Positions 17,105-24,668 of a stretch of DNA of 24,668 nucleotides are shown in pieces. Below the pieces are notes generated by a model that was given only the letters and a program-made list of their open reading frames with translations, was not told where the DNA came from and made no database searches. The stretch is from Spirochaetota bacterium (GTDB lineage Bacteria > Spirochaetota > UBA4802 > UB4802): positions 1-24,668 of the forward strand of contig JAKPOE010000463.1 of assembly GCA_029548025.1 (NCBI GenBank), given 5' to 3'. The position numbers were made by a program, and so were the translations under genes. The first letter of the stretch is position 1, and every line of letters starts with the position of its first letter.

Positions 17105-18907
17105 ATGCGAACACTATTACAACATATTAATTCATTAAATAGCAAAGAGCGCACCATAATTGCTTCCAACCTTGGCTTTCATAATCCCATGAAGGCTTCA
17201 GTTAAAGATATCTATTCCCGCATGGCAAGCTATATGGGGATAGAACTTATTTTTTCTCAATGTTCTGCTGAAGAGATAGCAATTTTAAAATTACTATCCG
17301 TTTCAGATCTTCACTACCGCGACATTGAACATACACTTCATATTCCTATACAGCAGATAGAAAAAATTGCGCAATCATTAACAAAAAAATCCATTACCTA
17401 CATATTGAAAAATAGACAGTTACTATCAAACAAATTAGATAGAATTTGTTTATTCAATGAAATCCGCCAGCATATCAACCTTCTTGATATCAATAATTTC
17501 CAGAACTATTGCAAGCAGATAATTAAACAACTGGTTATCAATAAAAAAAATGACGAAACTCTTCTTAACATAAGCGAAAGTGCAAAGCGTTTTTTTACAT
17601 TATGTATTCATCGTGGTGGCATAGTATCCGCTGCTTATGCTATACAAACGCTTGGCATTAACAAAGTATTTGGCATATTAGATGAACTAACAAAAAATAA
17701 TGTCATCAGCATTGGTCATATAGTAACAGGCAGATTTTATAGCATTATAATGGCAAATCCAGATTATATGTCATACAAAATTATGGAAAAATCAAATTTT
17801 ATAAACAACCATTTCATGGCGCTTATTGCAATGCTTGATAGCTATGATTGTATAATATCTAAAGGATTATTCTTAACTCAGGAAGGGAACCTGCGAAAAT
17901 CAGATTTTGATAAAATAATGAAATCCATTCAGCCTATATCTATCCATACAACTAAAAGCCGACTTACCAACCAGCAAACTGCGCAATTATCATTATATCT
18001 ACTCTATATACTTAAATGTTTGACTATCTCGCAAACCAATGTAAATGCTATCCTTACTCCTATAAAAAAAATGCTGCTTAATCCGCATCAGATCATTACT
18101 CAAATTCTCAATTCGTTAAGCGCTCCTGAACATCAACTTTTTGTAAATCCTTTCAACATTAAAAGCGATAATTTACACGAAATTCTGCATATCATAAAAA
18201 AGTATTCTAACAGTACCATTCAGCTTTGCACTTATATTTACTTTATTACATCATTGCCAGAACTTTTGTTTCATTCACAGCTTAATATTGATGATTATTA
18301 TGACACAATTGAAATATTGACAAATAATACAATAGATTTCCTTACCGCCCTTGGTATAGTAGAAATTAAAAATAATAAGGTTGCATTAAATGATATTGGT
18401 AGATCAATATTGCTTCATGAAAAAAAATCTGATATAACAACTCGTTCAATATATATTAATCCCGACTTTTCACTGGTTATACCATATCATGAAGTCCCTT
18501 CTGAGGTTTCCTATATACTGCTATCTTTTACTGAAATCATCTCAACAGATGTAACAGTTTATTCAAAATTTTCCAAAACAGCAATGTTACATGCAATCAA
18601 AAGAGGTATGAACCCTGATATTTTTATTAATACATTAGAACAATACACCAGAAATCAATTCCCTCAAAATATAAAATTTCAGCTTAATGAATGGATAGAC
18701 CATACTCCAACCATTACAATCCAGAGAGGAATTATACTTACTTCCACTACAAAGGGATTTATAGATGAATTATCCCATAGCCAGATCAAAAATGTAATTG
18801 TTGAACGGTTAGGTGAAAACCACGTCATGATCCATGAATCGCAACTTGATGCAGTTATTAAATATGCTCAAAAGAAGGAAGCTGTTATAAATATATATTT
18901 ACAATAA
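17105..18907 (+). CDS. Helicase_C_3 (XPB/Ssl2 N-terminal-like) domain protein without helicase motor
   Basis: A 600-residue soluble protein. Residues about 446-570 match the Helicase_C_3 pattern known from the N-terminal part of bacterial XPB-like helicases: IYINPDFSLVIPYHEVP (449-465), an acidic helix, YSKFSKTAMLHAIKRGM (486-502), LEQYTRNQFPQNI (511-523) and EWI. The rest (1-440) is helical with winged-helix-like stretches near 50-105 and 155-205. No Walker A/B or other helicase motifs exist, and the neighbours do not encode a helicase. A role in nucleic-acid binding, repair or transcription is inference. The ATG overlaps the TAA of a short upstream frame and lacks a Shine-Dalgarno. Its stop lies 3 bases from the stop of the converging gene. 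Confidence 0.78.
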   Translation: MRTLLQHINSLNSKERTIIASNLGFHNPMKASVKDIYSRMASYMGIELIFSQCSAEEIAILKLLSVSDLHYRDIEHTLHIPIQQIEKIAQSLTKKSITYILKNRQLLSNKLDRICLFNEIRQHINLLDINNFQNYCKQIIKQLVINKKNDETLLNISESAKRFFTLCIHRGGIVSAAYAIQTLGINKVFGILDELTKNNVISIGHIVTGRFYSIIMANPDYMSYKIMEKSNFINNHFMALIAMLDSYDCIISKGLFLTQEGNLRKSDFDKIMKSIQPISIHTTKSRLTNQQTAQLSLYLLYILKCLTISQTNVNAILTPIKKMLLNPHQIITQILNSLSAPEHQLFVNPFNIKSDNLHEILHIIKKYSNSTIQLCTYIYFITSLPELLFHSQLNIDDYYDTIEILTNNTIDFLTALGIVEIKNNKVALNDIGRSILLHEKKSDITTRSIYINPDFSLVIPYHEVPSEVSYILLSFTEIISTDVTVYSKFSKTAMLHAIKRGMNPDIFINTLEQYTRNQFPQNIKFQLNEWIDHTPTITIQRGIILTSTTKGFIDELSHSQIKNVIVERLGENHVMIHESQLDAVIKYAQKKEAVINIYLQ

Positions 18908-18910
18908 TAA

Positions 18911-19177
18911 TTATATTACATCAATACGCTGAGATATTTTCCAATTTATATATTCGCTCAAAGCATTGATGGTTTTTTCTGTCACAAAATAAATATTACC
19001 CCTTAACCTCACAAGTGCTCCTTTATAATGAGTAAGCTTCATTTGATGATCAATCCACCCGATGGGTTCTACCTCACGCCAATTATCACAGGTCTTTAAA
19101 ACAGGAATTTTTTTAAGATGCAATTCTTTTATTTTTCCGTCCTGTACTGCATCAACTAATATTTTTTGCCATTCCAT
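18911..19177 (-). CDS. Small 88-residue conserved-looking protein, unknown
   Basis: A compact soluble protein with four Trp residues and no membrane segment or Cys pairs. The segment NWREVEPIGWIDHQMKLTHY (52 residues before the end) and a following strand-rich part (GALVRLRGNIYFVTEKTI) look like a small beta-sheet fold. I do not recognise it. A weak purine-rich stretch precedes the ATG. It converges with the Helicase_C_3 gene with a 3-base gap and lies 48 bases downstream of the exported-protein gene, so it may be the last gene of the 20664-18911 group. Confidence 0.6.
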   Translation of the reverse strand: MEWQKILVDAVQDGKIKELHLKKIPVLKTCDNWREVEPIGWIDHQMKLTHYKGALVRLRGNIYFVTEKTINALSEYINWKISQRIDVI

Positions 19178-19225
19178 ACTTATTATCTAATCAATCATTA
19201 TTTTATTTTATTGCTATAACAATTC

Positions 19226-19774
19226 TTATAAACAATGCCTTCCATCTGTCAACAACCATTTTTTATTACTATAATAAAAATATATCTTCATGGTGAAGCT
19301 ATTACCATTATAAGTTAGTTTTGCACATCTGAAGCCAATATCTTTTTCAACGAGTGCCATACCATTATCAAGAAAAGCAAATAGCAACGATAAAGAAATT
19401 GCAAGCCTGAGATAAGCACTATTTTTGATATCCGAAGGTTTAGTATATCGTGAACTAACCATCATTAAAAAAAAGTGATTAATAATATCCTGATGCGAGG
19501 CGCTATAATATTGGTTAAGATTAGCAAAGCCAAGACGTAAAGCAATCTTTCTATCATCAGTTTTTTCATTTTTCATTGCATCAATTAATGTTAATACATC
19601 ACTCTTGATATCCGGATGGACATATTCATTGTATAGCGTTATTAAATCTCTTTTACTAAAAAGATTTTGCATTGTAATCAAAGTAGCATCAAGTCCCCGG
19701 TTAAACCATGCGAATGAACATGATGGAACGAAGACAATAATAATTATAATTTTTAGTATTAATTGACAGTTCAT
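19226..19774 (-). CDS. Exported protein, possible lipoprotein, unknown function
   Basis: A 182-residue protein with an N-terminal hydrophobic segment (residues 5-17) ending in VPSCSFAWF. This can be read as a relaxed lipobox with Cys19 or as a signal-peptidase I site after SFA; spirochaete lipoboxes are known to be loose, so a lipoprotein is possible. The mature part is helical up to about 145 and ends in a strand-rich tail (LTYNGNSFTMKIYFYYSNKK, then WLLTDG), a pattern seen in small NTF2-like domains, but I cannot assign a family. Its ATG lies 2 bases after the stop of the receiver/coiled-coil gene, which implies translational coupling. Confidence 0.65.
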   Translation of the reverse strand: MNCQLILKIIIIIVFVPSCSFAWFNRGLDATLITMQNLFSKRDLITLYNEYVHPDIKSDVLTLIDAMKNEKTDDRKIALRLGFANLNQYYSASHQDIINHFFLMMVSSRYTKPSDIKNSAYLRLAISLSLLFAFLDNGMALVEKDIGFRCAKLTYNGNSFTMKIYFYYSNKKWLLTDGRHCL

Positions 19775-19776
19775 TA

Positions 19777-20664
19777 TTAGGATTTGGAATTATTTATTTT
19801 TTTCTCAAGCATATCAATTTTTTTTTGCAGTACCTCATTCTTTTTTTTTTCTTTTTCTAACTCTTCATGAAGTTTTATGGCTTCAAGTCTGCTTAGTTCT
19901 TGCACTGCTTCGGTAGCATGAATTATTTCTTCAGCACTCTGTAATTCTTTACTTGAATATTCTATAACTGCACTTTGAGCTTCAATAACACTTTTAGCAT
20001 CCATCAGTTCCTTACGCCTTAGCTCTGAAAGCATTTCTTCCGCATCAATTCTTTTCTTTAAATCAAATAGCTCCTTTTGTCGTAGCCTGGTATAATTGGC
20101 AATTGCTACATTAAGCTCTTTCTGTTCTTTAAGGATATGCTTTTCAAAATTTATTATTTTTGAAAAAATATTTTTTTCCTTTTCATCAAAAAAAGATTCT
20201 TTTCTGTTAATATCAAGGAGGTTGGTATATGCTTCTATGCGTTCCGTTGCTTCAAGCGAATATAGATTGAGCATTTCTTTATAACGTTCAACGATTATAG
20301 ACTTTTCTAATAATAATGAAAATTCACGTTTTTTTATGGGGCGCGATAATATTTCAAGATGCATTACATCAATTGAAAGTTGGGATGCTTTTCTTATTTG
20401 TTTTTTAAATAAAATAAGATATTTAATAAATTTATGTAACCGTTCATCTTTTCTTAACATAGACAGTATTTCTGAAAATTCTACAGTAACAAGATCAATA
20501 ATAAATATATTTATCTGTGAAGGGAGTACATTGCATGAAGAAAAATTTTTATCTTCAACCAATACAATATTCAACCCAAGCAATTTTAATGTTTCATATA
20601 TTTCTTTTCCTTTATCATTATCTGTACAATACCATATATCAGTCCGTTCCATACATAACACCAT
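19777..20664 (-). CDS. Degenerate receiver domain fused to 21-residue-repeat coiled coil
   Basis: A 295-residue protein. Residues 7-125 follow the alternating strand-helix order of a CheY-like receiver: acidic turn TDND (14-17), INIFIIDL with Asp57 at the phospho-acceptor position, and LSRP (106-109) at the conserved KP. The Thr/Ser of strand 4 and the Lys are missing, so phosphorylation is doubtful. The rest is a long charged coiled coil. It contains three 21-residue repeats starting with Glu-Leu (198-218, 219-239, 240-260), each three heptads long, then a Lys/Glu-rich end. From memory, similar repeat-bearing receivers occur in spirochaetes. The ATG at 20664 lacks a good Shine-Dalgarno; Met5 (20652) is an alternative. 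It is coupled to the exported-protein gene. Role unknown; a scaffold or cytoskeletal function is inference. Confidence 0.7.
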   Translation of the reverse strand: MVLCMERTDIWYCTDNDKGKEIYETLKLLGLNIVLVEDKNFSSCNVLPSQINIFIIDLVTVEFSEILSMLRKDERLHKFIKYLILFKKQIRKASQLSIDVMHLEILSRPIKKREFSLLLEKSIIVERYKEMLNLYSLEATERIEAYTNLLDINRKESFFDEKEKNIFSKIINFEKHILKEQKELNVAIANYTRLRQKELFDLKKRIDAEEMLSELRRKELMDAKSVIEAQSAVIEYSSKELQSAEEIIHATEAVQELSRLEAIKLHEELEKEKKKNEVLQKKIDMLEKKINNSKS

Positions 20665-20751
20665 TTATAGTATGATTTTATATCTCAACCAATATATTAG
20701 AAGAATAATTAATTTTTGCAACTGTTTTTTATTGTAGTATTAAAATAAAAA

Positions 20752-20812
20752 AAAGAGGCTATCGTTACAATTCATTTAATAGTAATAATGAATTTTGCCA
20801 GATAACCTCTTT
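20752..20812 (-). terminator. Rho-independent terminator of the second acyl-CoA synthetase gene
   Basis: Read on the minus strand, AAAGAGGTTATC (20812-20801) pairs with GATAGCCTCTTT (20763-20752), 12 bp with one G-U pair, and is followed by a T-run. An inner AATTCATT/AATGAATT hairpin occupies the loop. It begins about 30 bases after the stop codon at 20842. Confidence 0.85.
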
Positions 20813-20841
20813 GATAACATCTAATCTAAATAATAATTTTA

Positions 20842-22548
20842 TTATTTTGCTTTATCCCATTTGCCTTCGCTTCGTAGTTTTTCAACAATTTTTTTTGCTT
20901 CATCTTTTAACACAACATAATCTGTTTTTGCTACCCTATTTAATGGGAACTGCCCTGGCTTAATAATCTCAACATGAGAAGGTCGTGAATACGCTGATAT
21001 ATCTTCGCATGCTTTCATAACATCTTCTGGTGTTACCTCAACTCCCGGCAATGGTTCTACAAATGCAATGATTGCTTCGGAATATACATTATGTTCAGCA
21101 CCAACTATCGCTACCATATTTACTTTACCTTTCAACTTCTCACTTATATGATGTTCAACATCATCTGGATACACCTGATATCCTTTAGGTTTTATTACCA
21201 GTTTTGACCTTCCTGAAAAATGTAACCCCTCTTCATCATAATAGCCCAGATCACCTGTATAACATATACCATCGGTAGATATGGTCTTACGGGTATTTTC
21301 AGGATCCCCAAGATATCCAAGAAAAATCTGTGGTCCACTAAAGCAAATTTCGCCTATCTCTCCTTTGGATTTCTCTTTACCTGCTGAGCCATCAGAATTC
21401 ATAGGTTCTCGAATACTGAGTGGACACAACGGCATATCATATCCAATACTCTTTACTATTTCATCAACATCTGCATTCACATCAGTATAAGTGCAAAATC
21501 CTGAAGTTTCGGTCAATCCAAGCCCTGTTCCAATTTGCGGGGACATGCTTTTCATCTTAACCAGAAACTCCCGTGAAACTGCCTGCCCACCATAGATTGC
21601 AAATCGCAAACTTGATAGATCATAATCTTTATAGTTTGGAAGCAACCACTCCATATTATACAATGCAGGTATCTGCCCTATACAGGTTATCTTATGCGTT
21701 TGAATTGCTTCCAGACTTAATTTTGGATCAAATATATGAAGAAGAACCGATGTGCCGCCACCATAGATAGTTGTTGCCAGCTGCTCGGTTGTACACCCCA
21801 CATGTGATGGAGGAAGGTTTACCAAAAATCTATCGCTTTCTCTTAATTCAAAACCAATAGCCAATCCTATATTCTGTGTTAAAATACCTTCATGACATAA
21901 CAATGCAGGTTTAGGTGAACCAGTAGAACCGGTAGTAAATATGATCAAGCTGGCATCCCTTTTCTGCACTTTTTTCCGAGCCCTTCTTACACTGCCTGTA
22001 AAAAGGCTTTTGATAAATACCGTTTTAATATCTTTAACAAAGTCGGTAATACCTATTGCACCTTCCATGATGAATTCTGGCTCAGTTTGGAACTGTACCC
22101 AGTGCTTTATATAGGGAGATGTTTTCATAACCTCTGCAATGATTGGACGGAAATCAGCTACAGGAGTTTTGCCCAGGAAAAAATACGCTTTAGGTTTCAT
22201 TCTATCAAGGCAATACTGAATTTCTTTTGTCTTTAAGCGCAAATCCAGTGGTGCAATAATAATGCCAGAACGATAACAGGCATACATCAAATAAACATGC
22301 TCCTTGAGCAATGGCAAACTTGTTGCAATAATATCTCCTTTGTTCAATCCTATGGACAAAAGCTTTGCTGCAAACGCTGAAACTGATGTATTAAATTGTT
22401 TCCAGGTTACCTTTGCTCCAGTATTGTGTTCAATTATTGCCAGCTCTTGTGGCTTTTTCTTTGCATAATGCGCTACATAATCAGCAAGGTTAGGAAGCAA
22501 CTCCTTATACCTTTCGATACACGCCTGGTCCTTTTTAGGATCTTTCAT
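20842..22548 (-). CDS. AMP-dependent acyl-CoA synthetase/ligase, second paralogue
   Basis: A 568-residue ANL-family adenylate-forming ligase, only distantly like the one at 9695. Motifs: phosphate loop FTTGSTGSPKP (204-214), with Pro replacing the usual final Gly; GLTETSG (344-350); CYTGDLG (429-435); hinge GRSKLVIKPKGYQVYP (446-461); and FPLNRVAKTDY (534-544) with the catalytic Lys541. An insertion of about 30 basic residues (180-197, RRARKKVQK) precedes the phosphate loop, and the tail is Lys-rich. Substrate is unknown; fatty, aromatic or bile-type acids are all possible. AGGAGGT lies 6 bases upstream of the ATG, a near-perfect Shine-Dalgarno. It is transcribed alone and ends at its own terminator. 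Confidence 0.92.
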   Translation of the reverse strand: MKDPKKDQACIERYKELLPNLADYVAHYAKKKPQELAIIEHNTGAKVTWKQFNTSVSAFAAKLLSIGLNKGDIIATSLPLLKEHVYLMYACYRSGIIIAPLDLRLKTKEIQYCLDRMKPKAYFFLGKTPVADFRPIIAEVMKTSPYIKHWVQFQTEPEFIMEGAIGITDFVKDIKTVFIKSLFTGSVRRARKKVQKRDASLIIFTTGSTGSPKPALLCHEGILTQNIGLAIGFELRESDRFLVNLPPSHVGCTTEQLATTIYGGGTSVLLHIFDPKLSLEAIQTHKITCIGQIPALYNMEWLLPNYKDYDLSSLRFAIYGGQAVSREFLVKMKSMSPQIGTGLGLTETSGFCTYTDVNADVDEIVKSIGYDMPLCPLSIREPMNSDGSAGKEKSKGEIGEICFSGPQIFLGYLGDPENTRKTISTDGICYTGDLGYYDEEGLHFSGRSKLVIKPKGYQVYPDDVEHHISEKLKGKVNMVAIVGAEHNVYSEAIIAFVEPLPGVEVTPEDVMKACEDISAYSRPSHVEIIKPGQFPLNRVAKTDYVVLKDEAKKIVEKLRSEGKWDKAK

Positions 22549-23134
22549 ATAGTACCTCCTGCATATAAAATATAGTTATGAATACATTGTGATACTATTT
22601 ATAATAAAAAGCATAAATGCAAAACCATCTTGTTATCATTGTGAAAATACTAAAGTATTAAAATAATTCTGATATGACAATATGATAATATACTATAAAT
22701 AATTGCAAGTAAATAATTATATATAAAATTATATATACATATTATACAATTTATGATTTTTGGTTTATCTTTGATATAGGTAAGTTTAAAAAATTAATTT
22801 TGTTATCAAGTATTTCTTGTTCTCTATTTATACTCGCTAATAATGATACTTTATGATCGTATAAATTCATTTGCCCACTTACCCATCATTGACGGCAAAC
22901 TAATAGTTTTACCGGCAGTTTTTCATAACTTTTAGGGTACATTCGATTTTTCACCGTAATACAGTGTAGCTAAAAATGTTGCAGAATCCGGAACTGACAA
23001 AATGAGCACATTGAATGGCTACGTGTTATATGACGTCTACAACATTGATAGTACGAAGCCGTCTAATCCAGTATCATAGTTATCCCGTTAAGTTGGGCAT
23101 GGTATGGTTTATAATATAGCATATTGTTTTTCAC

Positions 23135-23214
23135 ATGCAACGTTCAGCCGCCATGCGAATTGTGGCGCAGTCCGAATGACCATCAGCGAGTGAAGCGCAT
23201 AAGCTTTGTTAAGT
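23135..23214 (-). other. Imperfect palindrome resembling an integron attC site
   Basis: Read on the minus strand, ACTTAAC (23214-23208) fits the RYYYAAC core box, and the other end has AACGTT (23144-23139) followed by GCAT, only a loose fit to GTTRRRY. Inside, ATGCG/CGCAT arms (23153-23157 and 23196-23200) can pair, with unpaired bases on one side as in attC sites. The length of about 80 bases is typical. No integrase gene is in the window. This is a weak match that needs a covariance-model test. Confidence 0.25.
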
Positions 23215-23244
23215 GATGCGGCCAACAACAACAAAAAGTTTATT

Positions 23245-23274
23245 CCAGCCGTAGCCAAGGATGGCGAAGGCTGG
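23245..23274 (-). terminator. Hairpin downstream of the 95-residue gene, probable terminator
   Basis: CCAGCC (23245-23250) pairs with GGCTGG (23269-23274) and GCC with GGC further in, across a symmetric 3-base internal loop and a 6-base apical loop. On the minus strand it starts 8 bases after the stop at 23283 and is followed by AATAAACTTTTTG, a delayed T-run. The distance to the T-run makes it an imperfect terminator. Confidence 0.5.
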
Positions 23275-23282
23275 AGATATAT

Positions 23283-23570
23283 TTATTTACTTTCTATATA
23301 CTTATCAATTTGTTTAATTTTATTTTCAATCATAGTGTCAGTTTCAATTATTCTTATAAAATCAGACATTACATCATCTAATTTACCATAAAAAAGACCT
23401 GATTCTTGGCTATTAACGATATTATTAAAATCAGTATGGTTATAAGAATATGTCGGGGGAATATAATATTTTTTGTAAAAAACATTTACTATATAGCTCC
23501 TGCCGTCATCAATTCCCGTAACCTCAAGTTGATAAGGTCCAATTTTCAATAATTTTTCAATTTTGGTCAT
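23283..23570 (-). CDS. Orphan 95-residue protein, unknown
   Basis: A small acidic soluble protein: a beta-rich first half (KIGPYQLEVTGIDDGRSYIV, then NVFYKKYYIPPTY) and a helical second half (residues 60-93). It has no signal peptide, membrane helix or catalytic motif that I recognise. TTGGAG lies 8 bases upstream of the ATG. It begins 19 bases after the stop of the lipoprotein gene, so the two are probably co-transcribed. Size and lack of recognisable relatives are like those of cassette-borne or other accessory genes. Confidence 0.6.
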   Translation of the reverse strand: MTKIEKLLKIGPYQLEVTGIDDGRSYIVNVFYKKYYIPPTYSYNHTDFNNIVNSQESGLFYGKLDDVMSDFIRIIETDTMIENKIKQIDKYIESK

Positions 23571-23589
23571 AATTTAACTCCAAATAATT

Positions 23590-24447
23590 TCATTTACGAA
23601 ATATTTTAATATCTGAAGAACATTCAATTATATCAGAACATTGTGAATTTCCGTATCTGCCGCCTTGCGATATACTTGAACCTGCATCAATATACCAAAA
23701 GCAAACATAATCTGCAATATCTACACTTATATGCTGAATATCATCATCTAAAATTTTTCCATTGATTTTGAAAATAACATATAAAATGGCTCGGTCTTTA
23801 TATTGTGACTCTAAGCCATACATTGCACCAAAACCAGTTGCTGTATTAGTGATTCCGCTTTTAAAATTTTCAGCGAGGTCAGGCTCAATTTTAATATCAA
23901 TATCAGGAACACCTTTGACAAGTAATTTAACAACAGGTGGTCTTTTTTTGGTATAAATCACATTACCTTCAGGAGCCATAATCGTATATGATTTAAATTG
24001 TAATGAAAAAGACTTTTTTTGAAAGTCATATTTTTGTAATTCATTACCAAAAATATTAAAACTCATTATAGCATATTTTTTATTTCGTAATTGACTATAT
24101 TGAATTTTATCTTTCTGATACTGAAATTCATTTTCCGAAGTATCAGTCGAATTTCTAATCTTGGGATTTTCTTCTGGATTGTTATAGGCTCTAGCAAATA
24201 ATTCACAATTTTTTTCATCTGAAAGGTCAAATGGATCTTGATATTGTGTTTTTAAATCATTTATTACTGCATCAATTTCTGCTCTTCTTTTCTGTAGAGC
24301 TTCTTGTCGCTGTTTTTCTCTCAATTCATTTTCTTGCCTTTGACGGATCATTTCTTTGCTTTCACCACAAGATATAATAATAGGCAGGGTGAAAAAGATA
24401 ATGAAAATGGTTGAAAATTTGTTAAAAAGAGATTTTTTTTGTGACAT
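23590..24447 (-). CDS. Lipoprotein with charged N-terminal coiled coil, unknown function
   Basis: A 285-residue lipoprotein. The chosen ATG at 24447 has AAAGGAGG five bases upstream and is followed by a clear lipoprotein signal: basic N-terminus (SQKKSLFNK), hydrophobic stretch, and lipobox IISC with Cys27. The frame stays open upstream to an ATG at 24648, but that would bury the signal peptide behind 67 residues, so I reject the longer form. Residues 31-70 are a highly charged coiled coil rich in Arg, Gln and Glu. The remainder (75-285) is mixed alpha/beta with a conserved-looking strand pair near KLLVKGVPDIDIKIEPDLAE and a C-terminal pair of Cys residues (QCSDIIECS). Family not recognised. 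The Lgt encoded in this window could lipidate it. Confidence 0.75.
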   Translation of the reverse strand: MSQKKSLFNKFSTIFIIFFTLPIIISCGESKEMIRQRQENELREKQRQEALQKRRAEIDAVINDLKTQYQDPFDLSDEKNCELFARAYNNPEENPKIRNSTDTSENEFQYQKDKIQYSQLRNKKYAIMSFNIFGNELQKYDFQKKSFSLQFKSYTIMAPEGNVIYTKKRPPVVKLLVKGVPDIDIKIEPDLAENFKSGITNTATGFGAMYGLESQYKDRAILYVIFKINGKILDDDIQHISVDIADYVCFWYIDAGSSISQGGRYGNSQCSDIIECSSDIKIFRK

Positions 24448-24668
24448 TTGGGCCTCCTTTGGCACGTTAATTTTATAAACAACAAGCCGGGCACGGACGC
24501 CAGGCCAAAGTTTTGTTGCCATTGCGTACAACTTATTCATAAACGAAGTACTTCGTTTTTCATCATATTTTGGGAGTATAAACGAAGCACTTCCTCTATC
24601 CAGATTCTGCCTGAATTGGCAGAAGTATCCCTTGTTGATAATCTTCATTAATCGATCCTTTATTTTGA
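24448..24668. repeat. Repeat- and hairpin-rich leader of the lipoprotein gene
   Basis: This stretch contains a perfect 18-bp palindrome (24541-24558, AAACGAAGTACTTCGTTT), a second copy of its left part with one change (ATAAACGAAG[T/C]ACTTC at 24539-24554 and 24578-24593, 39 bases apart), a perfect 7-bp hairpin (TTCTGCC 24605-24611, GGCAGAA 24618-24624), and a CAACAA/TTGTTG imperfect palindrome (24480-24485, 24513-24518). A minus-strand frame with its own AAAGGA-preceded ATG at 24648 runs through it in phase with the lipoprotein. It may be a decayed gene end, a recombination site or a regulatory leader. Confidence 0.55.

Larger units (their letters stand above)
22549..23282. other. Gene-free region with a change of composition
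   Basis: More than 700 bases without a supported gene. From 22549 to about 22860 it is very AT-rich, like the other spacers. From about 22860, and most clearly 23131-23280, G+C rises and several imperfect palindromes appear. All long frames here are broken by stops. It may hold a decayed gene or recombination sites; the word GTTAAGT occurs at 23087-23093 and again at 23208-23214. Confidence 0.6.

Noticed and set aside
17010..17105. Short frame ending TAATG at the start of the Helicase_C_3 gene
   Set aside because: No Shine-Dalgarno, low-complexity product; the stop-start overlap is probably chance in AT-rich DNA.
23206..23391. 61-residue plus-strand frame
   Set aside because: Runs across the palindromes and then antisense to the 95-residue gene; the translation is low-complexity.
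23590..24648. Longer 352-residue form of the lipoprotein
   Set aside because: It would place 67 residues before a textbook lipoprotein signal; the internal ATG at 24447 has a better ribosome binding site.

Overview
The window is low in G+C (long AT-rich spacers, AT-rich codons). It most resembles an anaerobic or fermentative bacterium of the Spirochaetota. That assignment is inference from the gene set: a DUF115/MptE-like motility-accessory-type protein, a degenerate receiver fused to a 21-residue-repeat coiled coil, a free-standing Helicase_C_3 protein, a PASTA-bearing penicillin-binding protein, pyruvate:ferredoxin oxidoreductase and a CoA-transferase. No rRNA, tRNA or CRISPR array was seen, and no complete insertion sequence.

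Layout. 1-330: the 3' part of a small protein with a ribbon-helix-helix-like core. 548-3423: three minus-strand genes in likely operon order (HAD-like protein with degenerate catalytic motifs, small membrane protein, AmpG/PAT-type MFS transporter), preceded by a (TTAG)6 repeat and short inverted repeats. 3616-9278: acetyl-CoA hydrolase/CoA-transferase (minus), a long AT-rich spacer, a 55-codon plus-strand gene with a strong ribosome binding site, a shared bidirectional terminator, and full-length NifJ (minus). 9695-12209: acyl-CoA synthetase and a variant Lgt (plus). 12210-16972: a minus-strand envelope operon, lepB (with an N-terminal membrane/PH-like extension), then a class B PBP, then DUF115, with gaps of 15 and 2 bases. 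17105-18907: Helicase_C_3-type protein (plus). 18911-20664: three small minus-strand genes. 20842-22548: a second acyl-CoA synthetase with its own terminator. 22549-24668: an accessory-looking end, with a gene-free stretch of changed composition and hairpins (one weakly integron attC-like), an orphan 95-residue protein, a lipoprotein, and a repeat-rich leader.

How the genes fit together. NifJ makes acetyl-CoA and reduced ferredoxin from pyruvate; the CoA-transferase and two acyl-CoA synthetases move or load CoA on acids, which fits fermentative acid metabolism. Lgt and LepB process exported proteins (at least one lipoprotein is encoded here), and the PBP builds septal or lateral wall. The DUF115 protein may modify surface or flagellar protein. 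The least explained parts are the 2.3-3.6 kb operon with its repeat-bearing leader, the 5.5 kb mini-gene, and the right end beyond 22.9 kb.
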